Part shown: positions 41,906 through 51,430 of the stretch, in pieces
Numbering within the stretch: the first letter of the stretch is position 1
How the letters are laid out: the number at the start of each line of letters is the position of its first letter
Source of the DNA: Thalassotalea litorea
GTDB taxonomy: Bacteria > Pseudomonadota > Gammaproteobacteria > Enterobacterales > Alteromonadaceae
Reading direction: 5' to 3'
Assembly (NCBI RefSeq): GCF_005843925.1
Contig: NZ_VCBC01000011.1
Coordinates: 121,586 to 185,585 of the forward strand
DNA length: 64,000 nt
Program-made: the position numbers and the translations under genes
Notes under the pieces: model-generated
Databases searched by the model: none
Told to the model about the DNA's origin: nothing
What the model saw: the letters and a program-made list of their open reading frames with translations, nothing else

Positions 41906-43446
41906 TGTTTGAACAGCACTTTCCTGTTTTACCCATAGTGCTGCCGTTGATTGCGGCACCTTTGTGTATGCTTTTAGGCCGAAGTCAGCTTGCCTGGTTA
42001 CTGGCAACCATTGTCAGTGGTATTAGTTTTTGTATTGCCGTTTCGTTATTGATGGTGACATTAGATCAGGGCGTTTTGAGTTATGCCTTAGGTGGCTGGG
42101 AGCCGCCCTGGGGCATTGAAATGCGCCTCGATGTTGCCAACGCTTTGATTTTAAGTGTTGTTACCGGTATTTCAACGCTGGTTCTTGTGTATGCAAAAGA
42201 CAGCATTGCGACAGAAATCCCTCAAAGCCAACACACCTTGTTTTATACCGCGCATCTATTGTGCCTTACCGGGTTATCTGGGATCTTAACAACCGGTGAT
42301 GCTTTTAATCTGTTCGTATTTTTGGAGATCTCTTCACTCGCCACTTATACTCTGGTGAGTTTAGCATCTGACAGAAGAGCGCTGACTGCGGCATTCCGAT
42401 ACTTGGTAATGGGAACCATTGGTGCCACATTCATACTCATTGGTGTCGGCATGATGTATATGAAAACCGGTACATTGAATATGCTGGATTTGGCCGCTCG
42501 AATCGGAGAATTCGAATACAATCGCACCCTGAATACCGGCCTTGCCTTTATTCTTGTCGGTGTGAGTATCAAGCTAGCCTTATTCCCTCTGCATATGTGG
42601 TTACCGCCGGCGTATACTCACGCACCATCGGCAGTAAGTGCGTTTTTAGCGAGTACCGCGACCAAAGTTGCGGTATACGTCATGATTCGCTTTATCTTTA
42701 CCATCTATGGCGCTGAATACGTTTTCTATTCCATGGGGATGGATGTTATTCTCCTCGTTCTGGCGATTGTCGCTATCTTCAACTGTTCTTTTGTCGCCAC
42801 AGTGCAAAGCAATGTTAAAACCATGCTCGCCTACAGTAGTGTGGCCCAGATTGGCTACATGATCCTCGGTATTAGCTTGGTTACGACAGCTGGCCTGATG
42901 GCCGGTTTACTGCATATCTTTAATCACGCATTAATGAAAGGCGCACTGTTTATGGCAGTTGGCGCGGTATTTATGCGAACCGGCTCGGCCGATATTAAGG
43001 CGTTTAGAGGTCTCGGTAAAACAATGCCATGGACCATGGCTGCGTTCACCATAGCGGGTTTAAGTATTATTGGCGTGCCACTTACCGCTGGCTTTGTCAG
43101 TAAGTGGTATTTAGTGACGGCTGCGCTAGAGCAGCAACATTGGATGATTGCATTTTTAGTGCTGATTGGCTCATTACTTGCGATTGTCTATATTGGCCGA
43201 ATTCTTGAAGCGGCATATTTTAAAGATCCTGTACAGAGCGCTTCTGACAAAACCATAAAAGAAGCACCATTAATGATGCTAGTGCCGATGTGGATCCTGG
43301 CTGTCGCTAATATCTACTTTGGTATTGATACCTCACTTAGCGTTACCGCTGCCGATGCCGCAGCTAACTGGTTGTTTGAACCTAGTGCTCAAGCAGTTTT
43401 TCAATCGGCTTCTCAGTCGGCTTCTGAATTGGGAGCCGCGCGATGA
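41905..43446 (+). CDS. mrpD: Mrp antiporter subunit D (NuoN/M-like)
   Basis: A 513-residue antiporter-like subunit with about 14 helices. The key helix-5 Glu is in NLFVFLEISSLATYTLVSL; helix-7/8 residues are in SIKLALFPLHMWLPPAYTHAPSAVSAFL with the conserved Lys and His; KTMLAYSSVAQIGYMILG follows. These residues form the proton channel. It is the first of three consecutive homologous subunits in this operon and most like classical MrpD. Confidence 0.94.
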   Translation: MFEQHFPVLPIVLPLIAAPLCMLLGRSQLAWLLATIVSGISFCIAVSLLMVTLDQGVLSYALGGWEPPWGIEMRLDVANALILSVVTGISTLVLVYAKDSIATEIPQSQHTLFYTAHLLCLTGLSGILTTGDAFNLFVFLEISSLATYTLVSLASDRRALTAAFRYLVMGTIGATFILIGVGMMYMKTGTLNMLDLAARIGEFEYNRTLNTGLAFILVGVSIKLALFPLHMWLPPAYTHAPSAVSAFLASTATKVAVYVMIRFIFTIYGAEYVFYSMGMDVILLVLAIVAIFNCSFVATVQSNVKTMLAYSSVAQIGYMILGISLVTTAGLMAGLLHIFNHALMKGALFMAVGAVFMRTGSADIKAFRGLGKTMPWTMAAFTIAGLSIIGVPLTAGFVSKWYLVTAALEQQHWMIAFLVLIGSLLAIVYIGRILEAAYFKDPVQSASDKTIKEAPLMMLVPMWILAVANIYFGIDTSLSVTAADAAANWLFEPSAQAVFQSASQSASELGAAR

Positions 43447-44957
43447 ATATCTGGTCTGCTCTGGAACCTTCTTTACTGATAAACCTTACGATCATTGTCC
43501 CGCTGATTGGCGCTGTACTTGTTGTATTAACCGGTAAATACCCAAATCTTCGTGAGACTGTGTCGATTGCAACCGCCATTACTCTGTTTACCTTAGTATT
43601 AGGTATTACTGATAACACCTTTAATCAGATAACGATGGCGACAACCTGGGTGAGCTTATTGTCCGGGTTGGAAATTGCATTTTCCGTCGAACCTTTAGGT
43701 GTGTTGTTTGCGTTAGTCGCCAGCTTTTTGTGGATCATTACCACCATATACGCCATTGGTTATATGCGTGGTCATAATGAACAAAACCAGACCCGATTTT
43801 ATGTCTGCTTCGCTCTGGCAATCAGTACGGTTATGGCAATTTGTTTTTCCGCTAACCTATTAACCTTATTTATCTTTTACGAATTACTGACGCTGTCGAC
43901 GTACCCTCTGGTTACCCATGCCGGTACTGATGATGCCAAACGTGGCGGGCGAGTTTATCTGGGTATTTTACTGGGTACCTCCATCGCATTTTTATTGTTT
44001 GCCATTTTAGGTACCTGGGTTAGCGCCGGTACACTTGATTTTACCCCTGGCGGTATTTTCACCGACGTACAGTCAGATGGCCTGATTGCGCTACTGCTTG
44101 TGCTATTTTGTTACGGCATTGGTAAAGCGGCATTGATGCCTTTTCACCGTTGGTTGCCTGCGGCGATGGTTGCACCTACTCCGGTAAGTGCGTTATTGCA
44201 CGCGGTTGCCGTGGTAAAAGCCGGAGTATTTACCATTCTAAAAGTGGTTATTTATATCTTTGGTATCGAAAACCTAAGTCAGATAATGACCACCGATTTG
44301 ATGCTTTATATCGCTGCGGCAACGGTTCTACTTTCATCATGTGTTGCCATGACCAAGGACAACTTAAAAGCGCGGTTAGCCTATTCTACGGTTAGTCAGC
44401 TGAGCTATATTGTTGTTGGTGCCTTACTGGCATCTTCCATTGCAGCGGCAGGTGCTGCCCTGCACATCGTTACCCATGCGGTCGGCAAAATCACCTTATT
44501 CTTTTGTGCCGGCGCCATCATGGTGGCCTCTCACAAAAAGAACATTAGTGAAATGGTAGGTCTGGGCAGAAAAATGCCGTTAACTATGGTCGCTTTTGCG
44601 ATTGGCACGCTTAGCATCATCGGTTTACCGCCGATGGCCGGAACCTGGAGTAAATGGTATTTGGTTGCAGGCGCATTAGAGGCAGATAAGTTAATTATTG
44701 TGGTGGTGTTAACCATAAGTACGCTGTTAAATATTGTTTACCTTTTACCTATCCCGATAAAAGCGTTCTTAACCCCGCCGGATGAAAATCAACAGCCATG
44801 GAGCAGAGCTGAAACGATAAAAACGCCATTACCTAGCCTGATTGCTATCGGCATAACATCAACTGCTTGCGTGGCACTGTTCTTCTATCCACAGCCGATT
44901 ATTGATTTGATTAATTTGATACCTGACGTGTCTACCGAGTTTAGAGGACAGTCATAG
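43443..44957 (+). CDS. Second NuoL/M/N-like antiporter subunit of the Mrp-like complex
   Basis: A 504-residue proton-antiporter-type membrane subunit. It carries helix-5 Glu in LFIFYELLTLSTYPLVTH, Lys/His of helix 7-8 in GIGKAALMPFHRWLPAAMVAPTPVSALLHAVAVVKAG and ARLAYSTVSQLSYIVVGALL. The Pro/Thr pattern PTPVSALLHAVAVVKAG resembles MrpA's N-terminal part and NuoL rather than MrpD, so this may be the detached MrpA core. Starts with a 4-base overlap with mrpD and ends 1 base before the next ATG. Confidence 0.9.
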   Translation: MNIWSALEPSLLINLTIIVPLIGAVLVVLTGKYPNLRETVSIATAITLFTLVLGITDNTFNQITMATTWVSLLSGLEIAFSVEPLGVLFALVASFLWIITTIYAIGYMRGHNEQNQTRFYVCFALAISTVMAICFSANLLTLFIFYELLTLSTYPLVTHAGTDDAKRGGRVYLGILLGTSIAFLLFAILGTWVSAGTLDFTPGGIFTDVQSDGLIALLLVLFCYGIGKAALMPFHRWLPAAMVAPTPVSALLHAVAVVKAGVFTILKVVIYIFGIENLSQIMTTDLMLYIAAATVLLSSCVAMTKDNLKARLAYSTVSQLSYIVVGALLASSIAAAGAALHIVTHAVGKITLFFCAGAIMVASHKKNISEMVGLGRKMPLTMVAFAIGTLSIIGLPPMAGTWSKWYLVAGALEADKLIIVVVLTISTLLNIVYLLPIPIKAFLTPPDENQQPWSRAETIKTPLPSLIAIGITSTACVALFFYPQPIIDLINLIPDVSTEFRGQS

Positions 44958-45212
44958 ATGAGTGACGAGCATAACAAACCGGGCTTTTTCGAGAAGCCAG
45001 AAAATATCAGCATGATACTTAAAGTGTTCTATGTAATTTGTGTGTTGTTGGTGGTCGCCGATTTTATCGTCCATCGCCACATTTATCATGACTGGGAAAA
45101 TATTCCGGCGTTTTACGCCATATATGGTTTTGTAGGCTGTGTAATTTTGGTATTGATTGCCAAAGTGATGCGAAAAATCCTGATGCGGGAGGAAACCTAC
45201 TATGATAAGTAG
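44958..45212 (+). CDS. Small two-helix membrane protein of the antiporter operon
   Basis: An 84-residue protein with a polar N-terminus and two transmembrane helices (ILKVFYVICVLLVVADFIV and FYAIYGFVGCVILVLIAKVM) separated by a loop with HRHIYHDWENIP. The C-terminal part overlaps the next gene's start by 11 bases. I recognise no classical Mrp subunit. Its fixed place between two large antiporter subunits suggests that it is a complex-specific accessory subunit. Confidence 0.85.
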   Translation: MSDEHNKPGFFEKPENISMILKVFYVICVLLVVADFIVHRHIYHDWENIPAFYAIYGFVGCVILVLIAKVMRKILMREETYYDK

Positions 45213-46938
45213 CCTGCTAGAGTTATTGCCACAGTTACCGCCATTTCTACCACTGTTAATCGGCTCACTCGCAGCGATATTTTTGCGTGGTCATCTGCGT
45301 AGCGTCATCATGTTATTGGCGCCTGTTTGGGGCGCATTACAACTCGCAGCAATAGATCCCGGGGTTTACTGGACTTTTCAACTACTGGGACTTGAACTCG
45401 AGCCAGTAAGAGTTGATAAACTCAGCCTGATGTTTGGCTACCTGTTCCATTTAGCCGCGTTTATCGCCGTAGTGTATGCCCTGCATTTAAAAGATACCAT
45501 GCAGCATGTTGCGGGCTTAAGTTATGCGGCCAGTGCTGTCGGCGCTGTATTTGCCGGTGATTTAATTACCCTGTTTATCTTTTGGGAATTGTTAGCATTA
45601 ACCTCAGTATTTTTGATCTGGGCCCGCCGCACTGATCGTGCCTATGGTGCCGGAATGCGCTATATCGTGATGAAAGTGCTTTCGGGGGTTTTACTACTGA
45701 CCGGCGCGGTAATTTTTATTACCCAAACCGGTAGTGTCCGGTTTGAAGAAATCGGTCTTGAACATGATGGCATCTTAAAGCTGGGTTCCTGGTTAATATT
45801 TATTGCATTTGGGATCAAATGTGCGTTCCCGTTTTTCCATAACTGGCTAACCGATGCCTATCCGGAATCGACTCCTACCGGAGCAATCTTCCTGGCATCT
45901 TTTACCACTAAAGTTGCCGTCTATTCACTTGCCCGAGGCTTTCCCGGAACCGAACTACTCGTTTGGATTGGGGTAACTATGGCCTGTTTCCCAATTTTCT
46001 ACGCGGTAATCGAAAACGATTTGCGTCGGGTATTGGCATACAGCATGATTAACCAAGTCGGCTTTATGGTCGTTGGTGTTGGTATCGGTACCTCATTAGC
46101 CCTAAACGGTGCCGTTGCCCACGCCTTTAACGATGTCATCTTTAAAGGCTTGTTGATGATGAGCATGGGAGCGGTGCTGCACATGACGGGGCGCATTAAC
46201 GGTTCGGAGCTTGGCGGGCTGTATAAAAGCATGCCGAAAACCACGATACTCTGTATTGTTGGCGCCGCATCGATATCGGCGTTCCCACTGTTTAGTGGCT
46301 TTGTATCGAAATCGATGATCATGAGCGCTGCGGTTGCCGAGGGTTATGACTATGTCTGGTTGGCGTTATTATTCGCAGCAGCCGGTGTATTCCACCATGC
46401 AGGTATTAAAATTCCATATTTTGCCTTCTTCGCCCATGATTCTGGTATTCGTACTACGGAGCCGCCAAAGAACATGTTAGCGGCGATGACGATTGCCGCG
46501 ACGCTATGTATCATCATAGGTACCTTCCCGGCACAAACCGTTTATGCGTTACTGCCATGGGAAGTTGATTACCAACCTTATGACATAACCCATGTGCTAA
46601 CCCAATTGCAATTGCTATTCTTCTCCGCACTTGCCTTTGCCTGGTTAAATTTAAGGAATATGTATCCGCCAGAGCTGCCTTCGACCAACCTCGATACCGA
46701 CTGGTTTTATCGCAAACTAACGCCTGGGTTTGTAGTGCCCATTTACTATTCCGTCATGCAAATGATGAATAAGCTGGAAAGACTGGCAAATATAGGCATC
46801 CGACGATTAATCAGAATGTCTTACGATGACGATAAAAACCAGCCCAAAGGTTACTTTGCCAAACTCTGGCCGATTGAAACCATGGTGCTCTGGGTCGCTT
46901 TCCTGTTGGCGGGGATTTTGATTCTTTATTACGTGTAG
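45202..46938 (+). CDS. Third NuoL/M/N-like antiporter subunit of the Mrp-like complex
   Basis: A 578-residue membrane subunit. Helix-5 Glu lies in LFIFWELLALTSVFLIW, the channel Lys/His in FGIKCAFPFFHNWLTDAYPESTPTGAIFLASFTTKVAVY, and RVLAYSMINQVGFMVVG matches the family. It has an added C-terminal part after about residue 480 with an amphipathic stretch (WFYRKLTPGFVVPIYYSVMQMMNKLERL) and a last transmembrane helix (TMVLWVAFLLAGILILYYV), which recalls the lateral helix end of NuoL-type subunits. It is the last gene of the operon. Confidence 0.9.
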   Translation: MISSLLELLPQLPPFLPLLIGSLAAIFLRGHLRSVIMLLAPVWGALQLAAIDPGVYWTFQLLGLELEPVRVDKLSLMFGYLFHLAAFIAVVYALHLKDTMQHVAGLSYAASAVGAVFAGDLITLFIFWELLALTSVFLIWARRTDRAYGAGMRYIVMKVLSGVLLLTGAVIFITQTGSVRFEEIGLEHDGILKLGSWLIFIAFGIKCAFPFFHNWLTDAYPESTPTGAIFLASFTTKVAVYSLARGFPGTELLVWIGVTMACFPIFYAVIENDLRRVLAYSMINQVGFMVVGVGIGTSLALNGAVAHAFNDVIFKGLLMMSMGAVLHMTGRINGSELGGLYKSMPKTTILCIVGAASISAFPLFSGFVSKSMIMSAAVAEGYDYVWLALLFAAAGVFHHAGIKIPYFAFFAHDSGIRTTEPPKNMLAAMTIAATLCIIIGTFPAQTVYALLPWEVDYQPYDITHVLTQLQLLFFSALAFAWLNLRNMYPPELPSTNLDTDWFYRKLTPGFVVPIYYSVMQMMNKLERLANIGIRRLIRMSYDDDKNQPKGYFAKLWPIETMVLWVAFLLAGILILYYV

Positions 46939-47052
46939 TGATGTATGGAAGGCGACAAACTATCGTTTTGTTGCACTTTCATTGATGCAAGGCGCGTATT
47001 AACTAAAAAATTTAGTGAACTTCTAACTTTAATAATAATAAAGGAAATTAGG

Positions 47053-49062
47053 ATGATGTTTTATATCCAGTCCAAATCACACAGGATTCTCTTGAGTTTT
47101 TTGTTGACTCTATTTGTTGCCGGATGTGGCGGTTCGGAAGGTAGCTCTTCAAAGGAGGGCGGGGACGCCGGTTTATCGATCGCACAGGATTCCGTGAGTA
47201 TTTATGAGTACGAAGGAAGCCAAGCCTATCCAACAGCTGATATATCGGTACGAATCTCTAATAAAGTAAGGGATGAGATTGCAAAAGGTAAGAACGCTTA
47301 TTTTGTTATTGAACAAACCAGAAACATTATCATTGATATCTCCGCTGAAATTGTTAACTCCAATAATGGAACCATTACCTTAGAGGCTTTGCAGCCCATT
47401 CTGTATTTCCCATTAGGAGAATACAAATCTACTCTGACAATATATGGCTGTTTTGATGCCAATTGTAATCAGGTGTTTGGCGAAGACTCTTTAGAGCTAA
47501 CTTACCATATTGTTAAGCAACCGTCGGTACCTGACCGAGATGTAGAGTTGGCGGATCGCCATCAAATTGAAGCCCACTCGATTGAAATTGATTACAAAGG
47601 CCTGGATATTTCCTCCGATTCAATTTCATTCCTTACCTCTTATGAAGGTGACGAATCCGATTGGTTACACATGGATTATGCCATTGATGGTGACAAGCTG
47701 AATGTTAACTTTGCAACTTCAGTCGCCTCTTGCGGAATACATAGTGCTCGAGTAAAGGTTACCCAGGACAGCTCTGTAGGATTAGATAAAGCTTACTACT
47801 TCGATGTAAATTATGAAGCAGGAGGAGATGGAGAATTTTACAACCTCTTCCCTAAGGTGCATCACGTCGGCAAACCGATTCAAGCAAGCCTGATAGGCTG
47901 TGGATTGCAAAATCAAACCGTAGCTAGCCTAAATGAGAAATTTTCAAATCTGGATGTCACGGCAATTCGTCACTTATCTCCTTATAGAATCGAATTAGTT
48001 GCTAACCCAATAATGGAATCGGGTTCTTTAGAAGTGGTACAAAACTCTAAAGTAGAGTCAGCACCAATTGAAATATTGATTAAAGAACAAATAACCAATG
48101 AAGCAGCATCAACAGATTTCCTTGTACTTGGTGATTCCGGATTCAATGGGACTTCTGGCATATACGATGCTTTTCGGGACATTTTGTACTGGCAGGTAAA
48201 TGGTAGTTGGCACGCAATTAAGCATAATAGCGGTAAATGGGAGCCTCTAGCTATCGATATCGATGCAAGTGTCGATCGTGTATTGGTCAGTAATGATGGT
48301 AATTATCTGTTTTTAATCCAAGATGCTACTAATGATTCCTTAACCATGGTCAATGCTAATAATTACGATTTTATCAAAGAAATCGATTTACCTGGTCATG
48401 TCGGTCAGCAGGTATATCAAGACAGTAACGGCAAACTTGTTTCTGTTAACCATTATCAAGACTATTTGGTTAGCACAGATATTGAAACTGAAGAAACTAC
48501 GTGGAACACTCTTGAAGCAAATTATTCAAGTGCGCTTTTAAGCCGAGATAAAACAGTATTCGTGATCGCTCACTCCGGTGGTCTTCCACTGTCGACATAC
48601 AATCTCCTGACACAAGAGCATAAAACGTATGAGGGAATGACCGATACCAGTGCAGGAAAGAAAGTTAATCTAACCGGTGAAAGAACATTGCTTTTAGCTT
48701 CTGCAGATGGCTCTGCTCAAAACCGGGTATTGAATGTGTTTGATTCGGAATTTAATTCTGCTTTGTCGTTACCTACAATTACTGAAGATGGGAAAACGAT
48801 AGAAACTATAGAATTTAACAAAGCGGGAGATTTGGCTTACGCCTTGTATTGCACAGGCAATGGTAGACAATACTCTTGTTTGATACGGGAGTACGAGGTA
48901 GGTGATTTACTACAAAGCCCTGAAGCTGTTTCATACAGAGCTGTGGGAAGCTTCGATATCGAGACAATAAACATGCCTACTTCTCGCATTAAAATGATTT
49001 TATCCGCGGACGAAAATACCTTGTTCGTATCTTCGAAAAACATGTACATTTTTCAGCTTTAA
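47053..49062 (+). CDS. Large lipoprotein with Ig-like and propeller-like parts, unknown function
   Basis: A 669-residue lipoprotein. The ATG at 47053 has AAGGAAATTAGG before it, and the signal peptide ends with lipobox LTLFVAGC. The first ~330 residues look like two or three Ig-like/cadherin-type domains (for example VSIYEYEGSQAYPTADISVRISNKV). The rest is a likely beta-propeller with repeated D-G-N-Y-L-F-L / D-S-N-G-K-L / A-D-L-A-Y-A patterns, such as VLVSNDGNYLFLIQD and FNKAGDLAYALYC. I recognise no specific family. It stands alone between the antiporter operon and a strong terminator. A cell-surface binding role is possible; no catalytic motif is seen. Confidence 0.75.
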   Translation: MMFYIQSKSHRILLSFLLTLFVAGCGGSEGSSSKEGGDAGLSIAQDSVSIYEYEGSQAYPTADISVRISNKVRDEIAKGKNAYFVIEQTRNIIIDISAEIVNSNNGTITLEALQPILYFPLGEYKSTLTIYGCFDANCNQVFGEDSLELTYHIVKQPSVPDRDVELADRHQIEAHSIEIDYKGLDISSDSISFLTSYEGDESDWLHMDYAIDGDKLNVNFATSVASCGIHSARVKVTQDSSVGLDKAYYFDVNYEAGGDGEFYNLFPKVHHVGKPIQASLIGCGLQNQTVASLNEKFSNLDVTAIRHLSPYRIELVANPIMESGSLEVVQNSKVESAPIEILIKEQITNEAASTDFLVLGDSGFNGTSGIYDAFRDILYWQVNGSWHAIKHNSGKWEPLAIDIDASVDRVLVSNDGNYLFLIQDATNDSLTMVNANNYDFIKEIDLPGHVGQQVYQDSNGKLVSVNHYQDYLVSTDIETEETTWNTLEANYSSALLSRDKTVFVIAHSGGLPLSTYNLLTQEHKTYEGMTDTSAGKKVNLTGERTLLLASADGSAQNRVLNVFDSEFNSALSLPTITEDGKTIETIEFNKAGDLAYALYCTGNGRQYSCLIREYEVGDLLQSPEAVSYRAVGSFDIETINMPTSRIKMILSADENTLFVSSKNMYIFQL

Positions 49063-49076
49063 CGACAGATGTTTTT

Positions 49077-49120
49077 AAAAAAGGAGTTTGATGCCATTTG
49101 CATCAAACTCCTTTTTTTAT
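49077..49120 (+). terminator. Strong rho-independent terminator after the large lipoprotein gene
   Basis: An 18-bp perfect stem: 49077-49094 pairs with 49100-49117 around CATTT. The core GGAGTTTGATGC is flanked by a 6-base A-run and a T-run, so it may act in both directions. Confidence 0.93.
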
Positions 49121-49621
49121 TGCATCGGGATAATTAACACAATTGTCAAAATTTCAGGTTTCGGGAATTTCAGGAATTTTATACCGTTGCATTAACTAAG
49201 ATTCCTATTTTTGAAATCAACTAATTTCTCGGAAAAAGAAGGAATATTTGTGAAAATTCTCAACTTTTTCAGGAATTCTTAGCACCAAAATCTTGGTGTT
49301 TTTGACGGGCTTGCTACTTACCTTTAACGGGGTAACTGTTAATTTGCACTTAGTGTGTTTCACTATTTCGGTGGATATACGAGTATGGTCAAAGCTTCTT
49401 TAATTTTTGCATGACTATGTAAAATACGTCATTCGAAGCGAAAAATCCCTAAAACCTCGTAGTATTCCTGAAACCCGCTGGTTTTAACACAATTCAAAAT
49501 CATCCTGATAAACTCTTGTATGCTTTTTTGGAATAAAAAATGGTTATCTATTCTTTTAAGTTTTACTGAGCAATGTTTATCCTTTAGCCATTATTCTTCC
49601 GTCTCTATTTATGGACAAAGC
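49121..49621. other. Long leader region upstream of cysJ
   Basis: About 500 AT-rich bases with no supported gene. An in-frame ATG at 49520 would extend CysJ by 34 residues, but the extension is not CysJ-like. This stretch should contain the sulfur-regulated (CysB-type) promoter of cysJIH; I could not place a definite site. Confidence 0.45.
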
Positions 49622-51430
49622 ATGTTGGTTAAAGCAAACAATGATAACGCTGCCAGCTTGAGCGCCGATCAGCTCAAGCAGTTACAGCAGGTTATCCATC
49701 AATATTCGCCGTTGCAACTGGCGTGGGCCAGTGGTTACCTGGCTGCCAAAAGTGAAGGCGAGGGGGGCGCTGCGCTTCCAGCTGCCGCTGCTCAAGCTCA
49801 GTCGAGTCTTACTATTTTATTTGGCTCGCAAACCGGTAACGCCAAAGGTGTTGCAGAAAAGGTATTGCAAAACGCCGAGTCGATGGGGATTGCCGCCACA
49901 CTGGTTAACATGGGCGATTACAAGCCAAAAAATATCAAGAATGAAACCCATTTATTGATCATCACCAGTACCAATGGTGAGGGTGAGCCACCGGATGATG
50001 CCATGGCTTTACATGACTTCTTATCTTCCAAACGAGCGCCTAAGCTCGAAAGCTTGCAGTATTCTGTACTGGCACTTGGCGATTCAAGCTATGAATTTTA
50101 TTGTCAGACAGGTAAAGACTTTGACCAGTATCTGGAAAAGCTAGGCGCTAGTCGATTATCTGAACGTGTTGATTGTGATGTAGATTATCAATCTGACTCT
50201 GATGTCTGGCAAACCGCTCAGCTTGAAAAAGTAAAAGAGCTATTTGCCGCCAATACCGCTCAGGTTGTGCAACTTCCGGTTGCCGGTAATGAAGCAGCAA
50301 GCTCAATACACGCTAGCCCTTATACCAAGGAAAGCCCATACACTGCGGTGATCCTGGAAAACCAGAAAATCACCGGCCGCGATTCCAACAAAGTGGTACA
50401 ACACTTGGAAATTGATTTGGCTGATAGCGGTATTCAATATCAACCGGGTGATGCCCTTGGGATCTGGCCAAAAAATTCAGCGACTGCAGTTGCAAAAATT
50501 TTAGAGATTTTGGGATTGAATGGCAGTGAACTCGTCAATATTGATGGCGCAGAACTTGATTTGACTCAGGCTCTGGTGAGTAAACGAGAGATTGGTGCGT
50601 TAGCAAAAGCCACTTTAATTCGTTGGCAGCAGATATCTGACAGCGAAGCGCTTGCAGATATTCTTGCCGATGGTGAGCAAACCCGAAAGCTGATAAACCA
50701 AATACAGTTTGTCGATATCATTCAACAATACCCGGGACAACTATCGGCTCAGGAATTGATTGATTTGCTACCGGCATTAACGCCTCGTTTGTATTCAATT
50801 GCATCCTCGCAGCAGGAAGTGGATGAAGAAGTGCACTTAACCGTGGGACTGATGCAATTTGACATCGACGGCGAGTTACGTGCGGGTACCGCTTCTTCAT
50901 ATTTGATTGAGCAATTGCAGGCGGATGATGAAATTGACGTGTTTATTGAACACAACAATAACTTTCGTTTACCCGAAAATGACAGCACCGATGTCATTAT
51001 GATTGGTCCGGGTACCGGTGTCGCACCGTTTCGAGCCTTCGTGCAGGAGCGCAGTGCGCGCGATGCCGATGGTAAAAGCTGGTTATTCTTCGGTGATCAA
51101 ACCTTTACTCAGGACTTTCTTTATCAAACCGAATGGCAGGCTTATTTGAAATCCGGTGAGCTGAGTCGTCTAGATGTCGCTTTTTCACGTGATCAGCAAC
51201 AAAAAGTCTACGTTCAGCACAAGCTAAAGCAAAATGCACAAGCAGTGTATCAGTGGCTTGAGCAGGGCGCTCATTTATATATTTGTGGTGATATGTCACG
51301 TATGGCGAAAGATGTTCACCAGGCATTGGTTGAGATCATTGCCGAACAAGGTAGTAAAAGCGAACAGCAAGCAGAAGACTATTTGAAACAAATGCGAATT
51401 GAAAAACGCTATCAAAAGGACGTTTATTAA
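49622..51430 (+). CDS. cysJ: Sulfite reductase (NADPH) flavoprotein alpha subunit
   Basis: A 602-residue cytoplasmic flavoprotein that moves electrons from NADPH through FAD and FMN to CysI. The order is a short N-terminus ([13 protein letters not shown], as in enterobacterial CysJ), a flavodoxin FMN domain with [14 protein letters not shown] and [11 protein letters not shown], an FAD domain with RLYSIASS, and an NADPH domain with [16 protein letters not shown], ending RYQKDVY. The start at 49622 is chosen because it gives the normal N-terminus and length (E. coli 599 aa). Its stop overlaps the cysI start by 1 base. Confidence 0.96.
   Translation: MLVKANNDNAASLSADQLKQLQQVIHQYSPLQLAWASGYLAAKSEGEGGAALPAAAAQAQSSLTILFGSQTGNAKGVAEKVLQNAESMGIAATLVNMGDYKPKNIKNETHLLIITSTNGEGEPPDDAMALHDFLSSKRAPKLESLQYSVLALGDSSYEFYCQTGKDFDQYLEKLGASRLSERVDCDVDYQSDSDVWQTAQLEKVKELFAANTAQVVQLPVAGNEAASSIHASPYTKESPYTAVILENQKITGRDSNKVVQHLEIDLADSGIQYQPGDALGIWPKNSATAVAKILEILGLNGSELVNIDGAELDLTQALVSKREIGALAKATLIRWQQISDSEALADILADGEQTRKLINQIQFVDIIQQYPGQLSAQELIDLLPALTPRLYSIASSQQEVDEEVHLTVGLMQFDIDGELRAGTASSYLIEQLQADDEIDVFIEHNNNFRLPENDSTDVIMIGPGTGVAPFRAFVQERSARDADGKSWLFFGDQTFTQDFLYQTEWQAYLKSGELSRLDVAFSRDQQQKVYVQHKLKQNAQAVYQWLEQGAHLYICGDMSRMAKDVHQALVEIIAEQGSKSEQQAEDYLKQMRIEKRYQKDVY

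Noticed and set aside
49520..49621. 34-residue N-terminal extension of CysJ
   Set aside because: The extra residues are hydrophobic and unlike CysJ; the ATG at 49622 gives the normal N-terminus and length.
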